DNA of 64,000 nucleotides from Haloplanus salinus. Lineage in GTDB: Archaea; Halobacteriota; Halobacteria; Halobacteriales; Haloferacaceae. The DNA is taken from contig NZ_QPHM01000001.1 of assembly GCF_003336245.1 (NCBI RefSeq), positions 186,001-250,000 on the forward strand, written 5' to 3'. Under the pieces are notes generated by a model. It had not been told where the DNA came from. It made no database searches and saw only the letters and a program-made list of their open reading frames with translations. Shown here in pieces: positions 45,153-53,010 of this stretch. Within the stretch, counting starts at the first letter, position 1. Every line of letters begins with the position of its first letter. The position numbers and the translations under genes were made by a program.

Positions 45153-45224
45153 GCCCTGAGTTGTGTTACCACTTTCGGGAGTGAAAACATAAAGATTCGG
45201 TGGTGGGACGGTGTGTCGGCTGAG

Positions 45225-45974
45225 TTACAGCTCGACGGATTCCTCGCCGGACAGTGACTGGGGCACCTGGATGCGGATGATGCTCGTCGCGCCGGATTCG
45301 GTGTTGACGCGGATGGTCGCGGTGTCGCCGGGTTCTAGCGGCCCGTTGACGAACCCACTGTTGACGGCTTTGACGAGGTCGAGCGATACGACCAACCGGT
45401 CGGTTCGGCTGTTCAGGATCAGGCCGTTGCCCCGACTCTCGTTGAGCGAGTCGTCGTCGTCCTGGAGCGTCCGGGTCCGGTCGTCCGGGCCGGTCGAGTC
45501 GGTCTTGTTGACGACCGTCTCGTTGGTGAACGCGTAACGGTCGGTGCCGTCCGGCCCGACGAACTCGAACGTGGTGGCGCTCATGTTGATGTCGCTCGCC
45601 CCCGGTGACTTCTGGACCACCATCGATATCTCGTTCACCGCGAGCGACTGGTTGGTCGCCGAGAGGTTTTCGCCGCTGCCGGACTCAACCCCGACTATCG
45701 TGGCGTTATCGTCATCGGGGCTCACGACATTACCATTGGAGCTGTTGATATACGTGCTGTTGTACACCGAGACGTTCCCGGTCTTCGAGACGGGTTCGAG
45801 CCGATCCGTCACTTGCGAACTACTCTGTTGACCGGTCTGTTCTGACTGCGTCTGAAGGAAGCCGGCGGTATTGATGAGGACGCCGGCCGCGATCGCCGCG
45901 ACCAGGACCATCGCGATGAACACGATGAGCGTCCCAATACCGACCTGTCCCCTGTCCGTTCGTTCTTCGAGCAT
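45225..45974 (-). CDS. arlA2: Archaellin (second copy)
   Basis: The 249-residue filament protein has a class III signal peptide ([14 protein letters not shown], cleaved after the glycine-containing RGQVG segment) followed by the hydrophobic polymerisation helix ([20 protein letters not shown]). Several N-glycosylation sequons are visible ([24 protein letters not shown]). It is nearly identical to the upstream archaellin at both ends and differs in the central outward-facing part. I set the start at ATG 45974. Confidence 0.95.
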   Translation of the reverse strand: MLEERTDRGQVGIGTLIVFIAMVLVAAIAAGVLINTAGFLQTQSEQTGQQSSSQVTDRLEPVSKTGNVSVYNSTYINSSNGNVVSPDDDNATIVGVESGSGENLSATNQSLAVNEISMVVQKSPGASDINMSATTFEFVGPDGTDRYAFTNETVVNKTDSTGPDDRTRTLQDDDDSLNESRGNGLILNSRTDRLVVSLDLVKAVNSGFVNGPLEPGDTATIRVNTESGATSIIRIQVPQSLSGEESVEL

Positions 45975-46033
45975 ATGTTGTGAATCCCGCGGCCGCATCC
46001 GTCGGGAGCTACGCCGACCTAATCAGAAGCGAG

Positions 46034-46068
46034 TATTAAAGTTATACCTGAAAATATCATCGATGAAA
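46034..46068 (-). promoter_or_regulatory. arlA2 promoter: palindrome TATCA-TCGA-TGAAA plus TATA box
   Basis: The palindrome (46055-46068) has one arm mismatch. A TATA-like CTTTAATA (minus strand, 46034-46041) is centred 24 bp from it. The predicted start is near 46012, giving a leader of about 38 bases, close to that of arlA1. So the two archaellins have separate but equivalent promoters. Confidence 0.65.
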
Positions 46069-46127
46069 TCGGCAGGCGGCGAGGCTATCGCTAGCCGGTG
46101 ATGGAAAAACGGAGAAGGTGCCGCAAA

Positions 46128-46844
46128 TTACAGCTCGACGGATTCCTCGCCGGACAGTGACTGGGGCACTTGGATGCGGATGATGCTCGTCGCGCCGGAT
46201 TCGGTGTTGACGCGGATGGTCGCGGTGTCGCCGGGTTCTAGCGGCCCGTTGACGAACCCACTGTTGACGGCTTTGACGAGGTCGAGCGACACGACCAGCC
46301 GGTCGGACCGGCTGTTCAGGATCAGGCCGCTGCCTTGGCTCTCGTTGAGCGAGTCGTCGTCGTCCTGGAGCGTCCGGGTCCGGTCGTCCGGTCCGGTCGA
46401 GTCGGTCTTGTTGACGACTGTCTCGTTGGTGAACGCGTAACGGTCGGTGCCGTCCGGCCCGACGAACTCGAACGTGGTGGCGCTCACGTTGATGTCGCTC
46501 GCACCCGGTGACTTCTGGACCACCATCGATATCTCGTTCACCGCGAGCGACTGGTTCTCCTTCGAGAGGTTCGCTGAAGACTCGGGCACGATCGTCGTGC
46601 TACTCCCCGACACCGACTCGTTGGTGCTGTTGTACACGGAGACGTTCCCGGTCTTCGAGACGGGTTCGAGCCGATCCGTCACCTGTGCACTGCTCTGTTG
46701 ACCGGTCTGTTCTGACTGCGTCTGGAGGAAGCCGGCGGTATTGATGAGGACGCCAGCCGCGATCGCCGCGACCAGGACCATCGCGATGAACACGATGAGC
46801 GTCCCAATACCGACCTGCCCCCTGTCCGTTCGTTCTTCGAACAT
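46128..46844 (-). CDS. arlA1: Archaellin (first copy)
   Basis: The 238-residue protein begins [14 protein letters not shown], the class III signal peptide, and continues with the same polymerisation helix as arlA2. Its central part ([18 protein letters not shown]) differs and is shorter. Sequons for N-glycosylation are present ([17 protein letters not shown]). It is the first filament gene from the promoter side. I set the start at ATG 46844, rejecting a longer frame to 46931. Confidence 0.95.
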   Translation of the reverse strand: MFEERTDRGQVGIGTLIVFIAMVLVAAIAAGVLINTAGFLQTQSEQTGQQSSAQVTDRLEPVSKTGNVSVYNSTNESVSGSSTTIVPESSANLSKENQSLAVNEISMVVQKSPGASDINVSATTFEFVGPDGTDRYAFTNETVVNKTDSTGPDDRTRTLQDDDDSLNESQGSGLILNSRSDRLVVSLDLVKAVNSGFVNGPLEPGDTATIRVNTESGATSIIRIQVPQSLSGEESVEL

Positions 46845-46905
46845 CGTTGGTTGTGTCCCCGGGTCTCGTGCCCGTGGGCTCTGTGCTACCGTTCTCGGAA
46901 TCACC

Positions 46906-46939
46906 AATAAAAGTACCTTCTTAGATATCACCGATGATA
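46906..46939 (-). promoter_or_regulatory. arlA1 promoter: palindrome TATCA-CCGA-TGATA plus TATA box
   Basis: The palindrome (46926-46939) has perfect 5-bp arms. A TATA-like CTTTTATT (minus strand, 46906-46913) is centred 23 bp from it. The predicted start is near 46884, leader about 40 bases. Geometry equals that of arlA2, arlCE and cheY. Confidence 0.72.
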
Positions 46940-46989
46940 ACTGGGGTTTCGGTGGGTTCTCCCGCGAAAATCCTGGAGGGGGACGGGCG

Positions 46990-47271
46990 TCAGTTGTAGA
47001 TGATGAGGCTGTAGACGACGAGGATGAATCCCAGCGACGAGAGGCCGTTATTGACCAGTAGGAGCGACCGGACGCCCTCGAAGTTCGTGACGAACGCGCT
47101 GATTGCCGTCGCGATGGCGGCGGCGGCGATGAGGCCGAATCCGAGCGAGACGTGGATCATCGCCCGGCGGGAAGTTTGGAGGTACGCCCTGATCGCCATA
47201 CCGACCATCGTCAGCCCGGAGACGACTAGCACGGCCGTGGCGGCTACATACAGATATTCGACGACGAGCAT
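46990..47271 (-). CDS. Small membrane protein (DUF7521-like)
   Basis: The 93-residue protein has three membrane helices ([52 protein letters not shown]). It resembles the haloarchaeal DUF7521 family, which is often encoded beside small ArsR-type regulators. Here the divergent neighbour is such a winged-helix gene. Function unknown; the palindrome upstream places it in the motility regulon. Confidence 0.75.
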   Translation of the reverse strand: MLVVEYLYVAATAVLVVSGLTMVGMAIRAYLQTSRRAMIHVSLGFGLIAAAAIATAISAFVTNFEGVRSLLLVNNGLSSLGFILVVYSLIIYN

Positions 47272-47300
47272 CGTAGTTCGCTCGTCACCTTGCCACAGCG

Positions 47301-47337
47301 AAATATAAACCTGGGCACGATATTCTCAGTACTGATA
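47301..47337 (-). promoter_or_regulatory. DUF7521 promoter: palindrome TCTCA-GTAC-TGATA plus TATA box
   Basis: The palindrome (47324-47337) lies in a 16-base sequence identical to that upstream of cheY. A TATA-like GTTTATATT (minus strand, about 47301-47310) is centred 25 bp away. The predicted start is about 47280, near the ATG at 47271. Confidence 0.7.
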
Positions 47338-47397
47338 TTCCACTGTCGACCCCTCGTCTTGCACGCGTCCGACGGTACATTTTATTGTGCTCCCCCG

Positions 47398-47411
47398 TAT
47401 CTGAACTGATA
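47398..47411. promoter_or_regulatory. Palindrome TATCT-GAAC-TGATA on the winged-helix gene's start site
   Basis: This copy is downstream, not upstream, of the TATA-like TTTTATT at about 47380-47386. It covers the predicted transcription start (about 47408) and ends 5 bases before the ATG at 47416. That is repressor geometry, in contrast to the activator-like positions elsewhere. It suggests feedback control of the winged-helix gene. Confidence 0.65.
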
Positions 47412-47415
47412 ACGA

Positions 47416-47754
47416 ATGGATGGGATCGAGATGCTTCGGGTTCTGGGCAACGAGTACAACCCGCAGATACTGAGCTTCGCCCACGAACCACGGTCGGCCC
47501 AGGAACTCAGCGACGAACTCGACGTACCGATCGCCACCTGCTACCGTCGGATCGAGGAACTGCAGGATGCGGACCTGCTCGAACACCACGACCGGGTGTT
47601 GTCCGACGAGCGGCGGCGGGTCAACGTCTACCGTCGAAACATCGAGGAGGTCGTCGTGCGCTTCAGCGAGGGGGGCGTCTCCGTCGAGGTGGAGGAGCGC
47701 CGACAGGTCAAAAACCAGATCGACGAGGTCTGGCGAACGCTCTCCTCGGAGTGA
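47416..47754 (+). CDS. Small winged-helix (ArsR-like) transcription regulator
   Basis: The 112-residue protein has a clear winged helix: LRVLGNEYNPQILSFAHEPR, SAQELSDELDVPIATCYRRI (recognition helix in VPIATCYRRIEEL) and a wing with LLEHHDRVLSDERRRVNVYRR. The C-terminal part is short and helical (VEERRQVKNQIDEVWRTL), suited to dimerisation. It is the only classical DNA-binding regulator encoded in the motility island. Its own start site is overlapped by the shared palindrome, so it is the best candidate for the protein binding that element. This is an inference. It abuts the convergent KaiC-like gene with no spacer. Confidence 0.85.
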   Translation: MDGIEMLRVLGNEYNPQILSFAHEPRSAQELSDELDVPIATCYRRIEELQDADLLEHHDRVLSDERRRVNVYRRNIEEVVVRFSEGGVSVEVEERRQVKNQIDEVWRTLSSE

Positions 47755-48489
47755 TCACTCGCCGGGGAACGGGCCGTCGCGCTGGCCCATCATCGAGAAG
47801 CCGGCGGCGCGTTCGTGGACGGTGATCCCCCCGTCGGTGATGTCCATGGGGAAGATGTCCGTCTCGATGTCCTGTTTTCGCATCTTCGCGACCCAAATGT
47901 ACCGGTTGACACCGGATTCGGTCGGCGTCTGGATCACATAGATGTTTCCGTCGGTGAGGAAGTTTTCGAGGCCGATGTCCTGCTCCGGGAAGACGGCCGA
48001 CTGCTCCGCGATGAGCAGCGAAGTCAGTCCGTTGGCCTTCAGAATGTCCGAGAATTTGAGCAGATACGTCCGTTTCTCCTGTTCGTCCTCAAAGAACAGT
48101 TCGAACATCGTCAGCGAGTCGAGGACGAGCCGTTCGTACTCCATCTCCTCGAACTCCTCCAACAACAGTTCCAGCGTGTCGTTGAAATCGTTGTGGCGGA
48201 GCAGTTCCTGCTTGTCGTAGATGAGTATCTCGTCTTCTTCGACCAGTTCGCGCCAGTCGTCGAAGCCGATGGATTCGGCTGCCTGGGCGATGTCCTCTCG
48301 ATTCTCCTCGAAGGAGAGGTAGATTCCCTTCTCGTCGAACTCCCGAACGCCGTTGTAAATATACTGCAACCCGAGAATGCTCTTCCCGGTACCGGGGTTT
48401 CCGCTGATCAAGACGGTCGCGTTGTCGACGATACCCCCACCGAGGATCGAATCGAGTCCCTCGATGCCGGTGCGTGTGAGCTCAGTCAT
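47755..48489 (-). CDS. Single-domain KaiC-like ATPase
   Basis: The 244-residue RecA-superfamily protein has Walker A GNPGTGKS at residues 30-37, a KaiC-like acidic pair in SFEENREDI, and a Walker B-like YERLVLDSLTMFELFF. Single-domain KaiC-like proteins (Cir family in haloarchaea) have been linked to light/clock gene expression and to motility control. It is divergent from the second KaiC-like gene and convergent with the winged-helix gene. A TATA-like box (AATTTATT, about 48518-48525) lies upstream but the palindrome is absent. Confidence 0.9.
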   Translation of the reverse strand: MTELTRTGIEGLDSILGGGIVDNATVLISGNPGTGKSILGLQYIYNGVREFDEKGIYLSFEENREDIAQAAESIGFDDWRELVEEDEILIYDKQELLRHNDFNDTLELLLEEFEEMEYERLVLDSLTMFELFFEDEQEKRTYLLKFSDILKANGLTSLLIAEQSAVFPEQDIGLENFLTDGNIYVIQTPTESGVNRYIWVAKMRKQDIETDIFPMDITDGGITVHERAAGFSMMGQRDGPFPGE

Positions 48490-48587
48490 TACGATACACC
48501 GTTACGTGGACTGACTGAAATAAATTCGCAACGCCGAGGACGGTCCGGCGACTAGACGGCGCGTCCGTCCGCGGCGACGAGGGCGAT

Positions 48588-48623
48588 TTTCACGCGTGAG
48601 AACCCGGGCGCAACCTATTTCAT
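48588..48623 (+). promoter_or_regulatory. Second KaiC-like operon promoter: palindrome TTTCA-CGCG-TGAGA plus TATA box
   Basis: The element (48588-48601) fits the TNTCA-N4-TGANA form and contains the perfect 10-bp palindrome TCACGCGTGA. A TATA-like TATTTCAT (48616-48623) is centred 24-25 bp downstream. The start is predicted at about 48645, so the mRNA would be leaderless. Confidence 0.6.
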
Positions 48624-48645
48624 TCTGAGCAGCGATGTCCGCTCA

Positions 48646-49350
48646 ATGAGGCTTTCCACCGGGGTGGACGGTTTCGACGAACTCGTCGACGGGGGACTCC
48701 TCCGGAATCGGCTGTACATTCTCAGTGGCCCTCCGGGCAGCGGGAAGACGACCTTCTCCTCGCAGTTCGTCACGGAAGGGGCGCGGGTGGGCGAAAAATG
48801 CCTCTTTCTGAGCATGCACGAGACGGAAGCCGAGTTGACCCACGACATGGGCGCTTACGACTTCGGCTTCGAGAAGGCTGCGCAGTCGGGGAACTTCCAG
48901 TTCAGGAACGTCTTCGACTCGAACGCCAAGCGACTGTTGAAAGGCCCCGGCGGCAACGACTTCTCCACCGGCGTCAAGAACATGACAAACCGGCTAGTGG
49001 GGTTTATCAACTCCCGGGAGATCGACCGTTTAGTCATCGACTCCACGATGATCCTGCAGTACTTTTACCCCGACAATCACGAGGCGTTCGTCCAGTTTCT
49101 CACCTCGCTCAAACGCGTCGACGCGACGACCATCCTGATCTCGGAGATGACCGATCCGACGTCATACGCGGACGAACACTACCTCGCCCACGGCGTCGTC
49201 TTCATGCACAACTACATGGAGGGCGACGGGATGCGGCGCGGCGTCCAGATCATCAAGATGCGCGGAACGGACATCGACAGCGACATCTACCCCGTCGACT
49301 TCGACGACGACGGCCTGCACGTCCGCCCCAAGCGCAAAGTCGAGGCCTGA
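48646..49350 (+). CDS. RecA/KaiC-like ATPase (Rad55-type)
   Basis: The 234-residue protein has Walker A GPPGSGKT at residues 28-35 in LYILSGPPGSGKTTFSSQ, a conserved SMHETEAEL, and a Walker B-like IDRLVIDSTMILQYF. It resembles KaiC-like/'HTR-like' regulators found near archaellum genes. Paired with the gene two bases downstream. Its promoter carries the shared palindrome. It may modulate motility gene expression or ArlH-like complexes. Confidence 0.87.
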   Translation: MRLSTGVDGFDELVDGGLLRNRLYILSGPPGSGKTTFSSQFVTEGARVGEKCLFLSMHETEAELTHDMGAYDFGFEKAAQSGNFQFRNVFDSNAKRLLKGPGGNDFSTGVKNMTNRLVGFINSREIDRLVIDSTMILQYFYPDNHEAFVQFLTSLKRVDATTILISEMTDPTSYADEHYLAHGVVFMHNYMEGDGMRRGVQIIKMRGTDIDSDIYPVDFDDDGLHVRPKRKVEA

Positions 49351-49351
49351 G

Positions 49352-49759
49352 ATGTACGACACCGAGTTCGACACCGACTGGGACGACCTGAACAAGAAAG
49401 GCGCCCTCGAACGGGCGTTCGCCCTCGGCGTCGCCCGGGGCCTCGGGGCGCCGAACTTCGAGGAGTACGAACGGGTTCGCGACGCCGCCGACACGACGTA
49501 CGAACGGAGTCTGATCGAACTCTCCTACGAAGAGGGACGGCGAAAAGCGTCCGACCGGACGGCGGAGAAGGAGACGGTGTGGGAGGAACTCGTCGTCGAG
49601 ACGGCGGTGGAGGCGACAGACATCGTGGAGCGACCGGCCGACCCCCAGGACCGAACGCGGGACGGGCCGCCGAGTATGACTGCCCGTCCGGAACCGACGG
49701 TCGTTCCCGAGGACGGACTGGATCGGGTTCGTCTCCCCGAGTTCCTGCGTCGGCGGTAA
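49352..49759 (+). CDS. Conserved hypothetical protein linked to the KaiC-like gene
   Basis: The 135-residue protein starts MYDTEFDTDWDDLNKKGALE. A helical core follows (RAFALGVARGLGAPNFEEYE, YERSLIELSYEEGRRKA) and a disordered tail rich in Pro, Arg and Thr. I recognise no family. It begins one base after the KaiC-like stop, so both are cotranscribed, and converges on cheW2. Confidence 0.75.
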   Translation: MYDTEFDTDWDDLNKKGALERAFALGVARGLGAPNFEEYERVRDAADTTYERSLIELSYEEGRRKASDRTAEKETVWEELVVETAVEATDIVERPADPQDRTRDGPPSMTARPEPTVVPEDGLDRVRLPEFLRRR

Positions 49760-49766
49760 CGACCTG

Positions 49767-50393
49767 TTACGCCGCCTCGTCGCCGTCCGCTCGCATCAAC
49801 TCCCCGGGTTCCGTCCAGATGACGAACTCGCCGTCGTCCTCGCGTTTGACCACACCGTTGATCCACGGTTCGTCGACCGGGGACTCCTTGACCGCCGAGA
49901 GCGAGACGGTCGAGACGCGCCGGACGCCGTCGACGGCCCACCCGACGCTCCACTCGTCGTCCATCCGCGCCGAGTCGAAGACGACGATCAGTTCGCCCGC
50001 GCCCTCGCTGTCGGTCGCCAGCGTCTCCATCGGGTCGATGACCGTCGTGATGTCGCCCCGGAGGTCGATGACGCCCTCGACGAACGCCGGGGCGTTGGGG
50101 ATTCGCGTGACTGCCCCCCGTTCGACGATCTGTTCGATGAAGGTGATATCGAGGCAGTACCGCTCGTCACCGAGGACGAACTCCAGGACCGAGACGGTCT
50201 CGTCGTCGTCGCCGGTGCCGGCCGACGGGTCGTCGGGGGTCGCTCTCTCTCCCTCCTCTGCGACGTCGTCGATGGCGGCCGCGACGGACGCCGCGGCGTC
50301 GGACGTGTCGATGCCCTCGACGGCTGCGATCATCTCCTCGTCCAGCTCCGGCGCGTCGGCGCTAGCGTCCGACTGCGCGGTCGGATCGGTCAT
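49767..50393 (-). CDS. cheW2: Chemotaxis coupling protein CheW, second copy
   Basis: The 208-residue protein has an acidic 65-residue N-terminal extension rich in Asp/Ala, then a CheW domain: VLEFVLGDERYCLDITFIEQI, RIPNAPAFVEGVIDLRGDIT and a closing EFVIWTEPGELMRA (each abbreviated from the family motif). It may couple a different transducer set from cheW1 or compete with it. Its promoter carries the palindrome 24 bp from a TATA box, and the mRNA is predicted to be leaderless. Confidence 0.92.
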   Translation of the reverse strand: MTDPTAQSDASADAPELDEEMIAAVEGIDTSDAAASVAAAIDDVAEEGERATPDDPSAGTGDDDETVSVLEFVLGDERYCLDITFIEQIVERGAVTRIPNAPAFVEGVIDLRGDITTVIDPMETLATDSEGAGELIVVFDSARMDDEWSVGWAVDGVRRVSTVSLSAVKESPVDEPWINGVVKREDDGEFVIWTEPGELMRADGDEAA

Positions 50394-50416
50394 TACGCCT
50401 GGATTTACGCTACCCC

Positions 50417-50452
50417 GTAATAAACCCGACCGCCGGGTTCTCAGGCGTGATA
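50417..50452 (-). promoter_or_regulatory. cheW2 promoter: palindrome TCTCA-GGCG-TGATA plus TATA box
   Basis: The palindrome (50439-50452) lies 24-25 bp from a TATA-like GTTTATTAC (minus strand, 50417-50425). The predicted start is near 50396, three bases before the ATG. It has one arm mismatch like the cheY copy. Confidence 0.65.
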
Positions 50453-50457
50453 CTCGA

Positions 50458-53010
50458 TCAGTCGAGCGGTGCCGCCTCGGGACGCGACCGACCGGCCCCC
50501 GAAGCGACGTAGCGATCCCAGAGAACGAGCGTCGTAGGGAGAACCAGGATCGAGGCGAGATACGAGTAGAGCACGCTCAAGGCGATGAGGAGGCCGAACT
50601 GGCCGAGTATGGGCGAGATGGCCAACCAGAGTACGCCGAGGCCGGAGACGGTGGTCAGCATGCTCCCGGTGAGCGCCCCGCCGGTGCCGCGGACCGTCGA
50701 GAGCAAGGCGGCGTCTACGTCCGTCGCGCCGTCGTACTCCTCGACGAACCGGTGGAGGAGGTGCGCCGAATAGTCGATTCCGAGGCCGATGGCGATGGAG
50801 AGACTCGTCCCTGTCAGGACGTTGAACGGGATGTCGAGAAAGCGCATCGTCGACGCCAGCGCCGCGACGGTGAGCGCGATGGGCAGGACGTTGACGAGGC
50901 CGAGCGACGGCCGCCCCTCCAGTAAGCCGTAGATGAGGACGAGAAAGCCCGCGGCGGCGACGAGGGCGATGACGAGGCTCCGGAACGCCGACGCGCCGAT
51001 CACGTCGGAGACGGCCTTCAGGACGATGACGCCGCCGGTCGCCGTCGCCTCGAAGCGCATCCGGTCGGCGACGACGCGGGTGTCGTCGGTGACGGCCGCC
51101 TGGGACGCGTCCGCCTCCACGGCGTATTCGATCCGGGCGCTGGTGTAGTCGTCGGTGATGTAGTCGAGCGCCCGGTCCCGGGCCGGGGAGTCGAGGAGGG
51201 CGGCGTAAATGGTACGAAGGTCGTCGTCGGGGATGCCGTTGTCGTTCCGGTCGTTGCGTGCGACCAGCGCCGCGAACGCGGGGTCCCGTGCGGCGTGGGC
51301 GCGAATGACGGTGACGATGCTCGTCTCACGGGCGTGGCCGCCGTCGGCGACGAAACTCGGTGGGGGGTCCGCGCCCGCCTGCCACATGGATTCGAGGGCG
51401 TCGTCACGGTGTAACGGTCCCTCGACGTACACCGTGGTCGTATCCTCCTCGCCCGTCTGGAAGTTGCGTTCGAGGAAATTCGTCGTCTGCGTGACCGTAT
51501 ACTCCCCGGGACGGAACGGCTCCGGCACGTAGTCGAGGTAGGCTGGCGGCTCCTCGGGCGGGAGGAAGTCGTCCTGCGTGAAGCGGCTGTCGACGCCGGC
51601 GCCGTACTGGCCAAGGACGGCCGTGGAGACGAGGACGACGACGAGAAACGCCCGAGGAGCGACGCGAGCGACGTGGACGCCGATCGGCAGGATTCGACCG
51701 AGCAGCGAGCGCTCGGCCCCGAGCGCCGCCGAGCCGAACTCCGGCGCACCGAGGCGCTCGCGCCAGCGGTCGATGAGCACCTTCGTCGCAGGCAGGAAGA
51801 TGCCGAAGACGAGGGCGGTGAAGACGATGCCCACCGCGGCGACGATGCCGAGTTCGCGGATCGAGCTCAGGCCGCTGCTCAGGTTGGCCGCAAAGCCGAG
51901 CACCGTCGTCCCGGTGACGATGAAGAAGGCGATCAGCAGTTGGTCGGTGGTGACACGCATCGCGTCGCCGACGCTCGCGTCGCCGACGTGCTCCTCACGA
52001 TAGCGGTTGATCGCGTGGATACCGAAGTCGATGCCGACCGCAAGCAGGAGCGGCGGGATGGCGACGAGCAGTTGGGAGAAGGCGATACCCGCCAACCCCA
52101 TGAACCCGAACGTCCAGAGCATCGTCATCGCGAGCGCGACGAGGCCGAGCAACAGATCGAGGGGGTCGCGGTACGCGACGATCAGAAAGAGCAGAATGAG
52201 CGCGACGGCGGCCGGAACCACCAGTCCGAGCGAGTCGTTGATCACGTTGCCGAGTTCCTCGCTCGTGATGCCGCTCCCGAAGACGGTAATGTCGCCGCCG
52301 ACGGAGTCGACGACGTACTCGGCTTGGAGCTGGATAGCCGTGAGCGGGCTCTCGCCGCTGGTCCCCGGGCCGTCGCTCCCGCCGCCGGGGAGGCGATGGG
52401 TGACCGTGCCGATGGTGGCCGACGCCGACGCCGACCGGGCGTTGTAGTCCTCGCTGAGCAAGGCACGGAGCCCGGGGTTCCGCGCGACGGTCGTCCGCAC
52501 CGCGCGATCGATTTCGCCGGGGGTGGACCGCTCGACGGCGCGGATTTCGTCGTCGATGGAGTCGGCCGACGGGTCGAGGGTTCGCGCGACCGACCGCGCG
52601 ACGCTCGACGTCGCCGACACGTGGAGCGCCGGATCGTCGGTGAGCCGCGACTGGGCCTCGAGCATCCGCACCAGGGCGGGCTTGGCGAGGACGTTCGTGG
52701 CCTCCTGGATCAGCTGTGTCGACCCGCTGTCGGCGCCGAACGTGATCCGCTCGAAGTTGTCGGTGACGTCCTGGAGCGCCTGCTCCGCGGGCACGTCCTC
52801 GGTAAACTGGTCGGTTCCGGAGTCGGTTCCGCCGCCACCGAGGCCGACGACGAAGAGTCCCGACACGACGAGGAACGCGAGCACCACCCGCGCGGGGCGG
52901 TCGACGATCCACGCGTCGAGGACGTCGACGATGCGCTGTGCGTCGACGGAGGGCACCGGCACGGATCGATCAGTCGGATCCGTGCTCGCCGTTCCGGCGG
53001 TACCAGACAC
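50458..53010 (-). CDS. RND superfamily (MMPL-type) exporter
   Basis: The 850-residue protein has the RND layout: a first membrane helix (VVLAFLVVSGLFVVGLGG), a large extracellular domain, five helices (residues about 260-420) and a repeat of this pattern in the second half. Conserved GIDFGIHAINRYREE and GLGIDYSAHLLHRF carry the MMPL-type acidic residues. Function in haloarchaea is unclear; lipid, carotenoid or protein export is possible. It overlaps the COG1361 gene by 40 bases if it starts at 53010. GTG 52962 would give no overlap and may be the true start. Confidence 0.9.
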   Translation of the reverse strand: MSGTAGTASTDPTDRSVPVPSVDAQRIVDVLDAWIVDRPARVVLAFLVVSGLFVVGLGGGGTDSGTDQFTEDVPAEQALQDVTDNFERITFGADSGSTQLIQEATNVLAKPALVRMLEAQSRLTDDPALHVSATSSVARSVARTLDPSADSIDDEIRAVERSTPGEIDRAVRTTVARNPGLRALLSEDYNARSASASATIGTVTHRLPGGGSDGPGTSGESPLTAIQLQAEYVVDSVGGDITVFGSGITSEELGNVINDSLGLVVPAAVALILLFLIVAYRDPLDLLLGLVALAMTMLWTFGFMGLAGIAFSQLLVAIPPLLLAVGIDFGIHAINRYREEHVGDASVGDAMRVTTDQLLIAFFIVTGTTVLGFAANLSSGLSSIRELGIVAAVGIVFTALVFGIFLPATKVLIDRWRERLGAPEFGSAALGAERSLLGRILPIGVHVARVAPRAFLVVVLVSTAVLGQYGAGVDSRFTQDDFLPPEEPPAYLDYVPEPFRPGEYTVTQTTNFLERNFQTGEEDTTTVYVEGPLHRDDALESMWQAGADPPPSFVADGGHARETSIVTVIRAHAARDPAFAALVARNDRNDNGIPDDDLRTIYAALLDSPARDRALDYITDDYTSARIEYAVEADASQAAVTDDTRVVADRMRFEATATGGVIVLKAVSDVIGASAFRSLVIALVAAAGFLVLIYGLLEGRPSLGLVNVLPIALTVAALASTMRFLDIPFNVLTGTSLSIAIGLGIDYSAHLLHRFVEEYDGATDVDAALLSTVRGTGGALTGSMLTTVSGLGVLWLAISPILGQFGLLIALSVLYSYLASILVLPTTLVLWDRYVASGAGRSRPEAAPLD

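Noticed and set aside
48490-48587. A motility palindrome for the first KaiC-like gene
   Set aside because: At 24 bp beyond its TATA-like box the sequence (GGACGGTCCGGCGACT) has no TATCA/TGATA arms, so I do not count it in the regulon.
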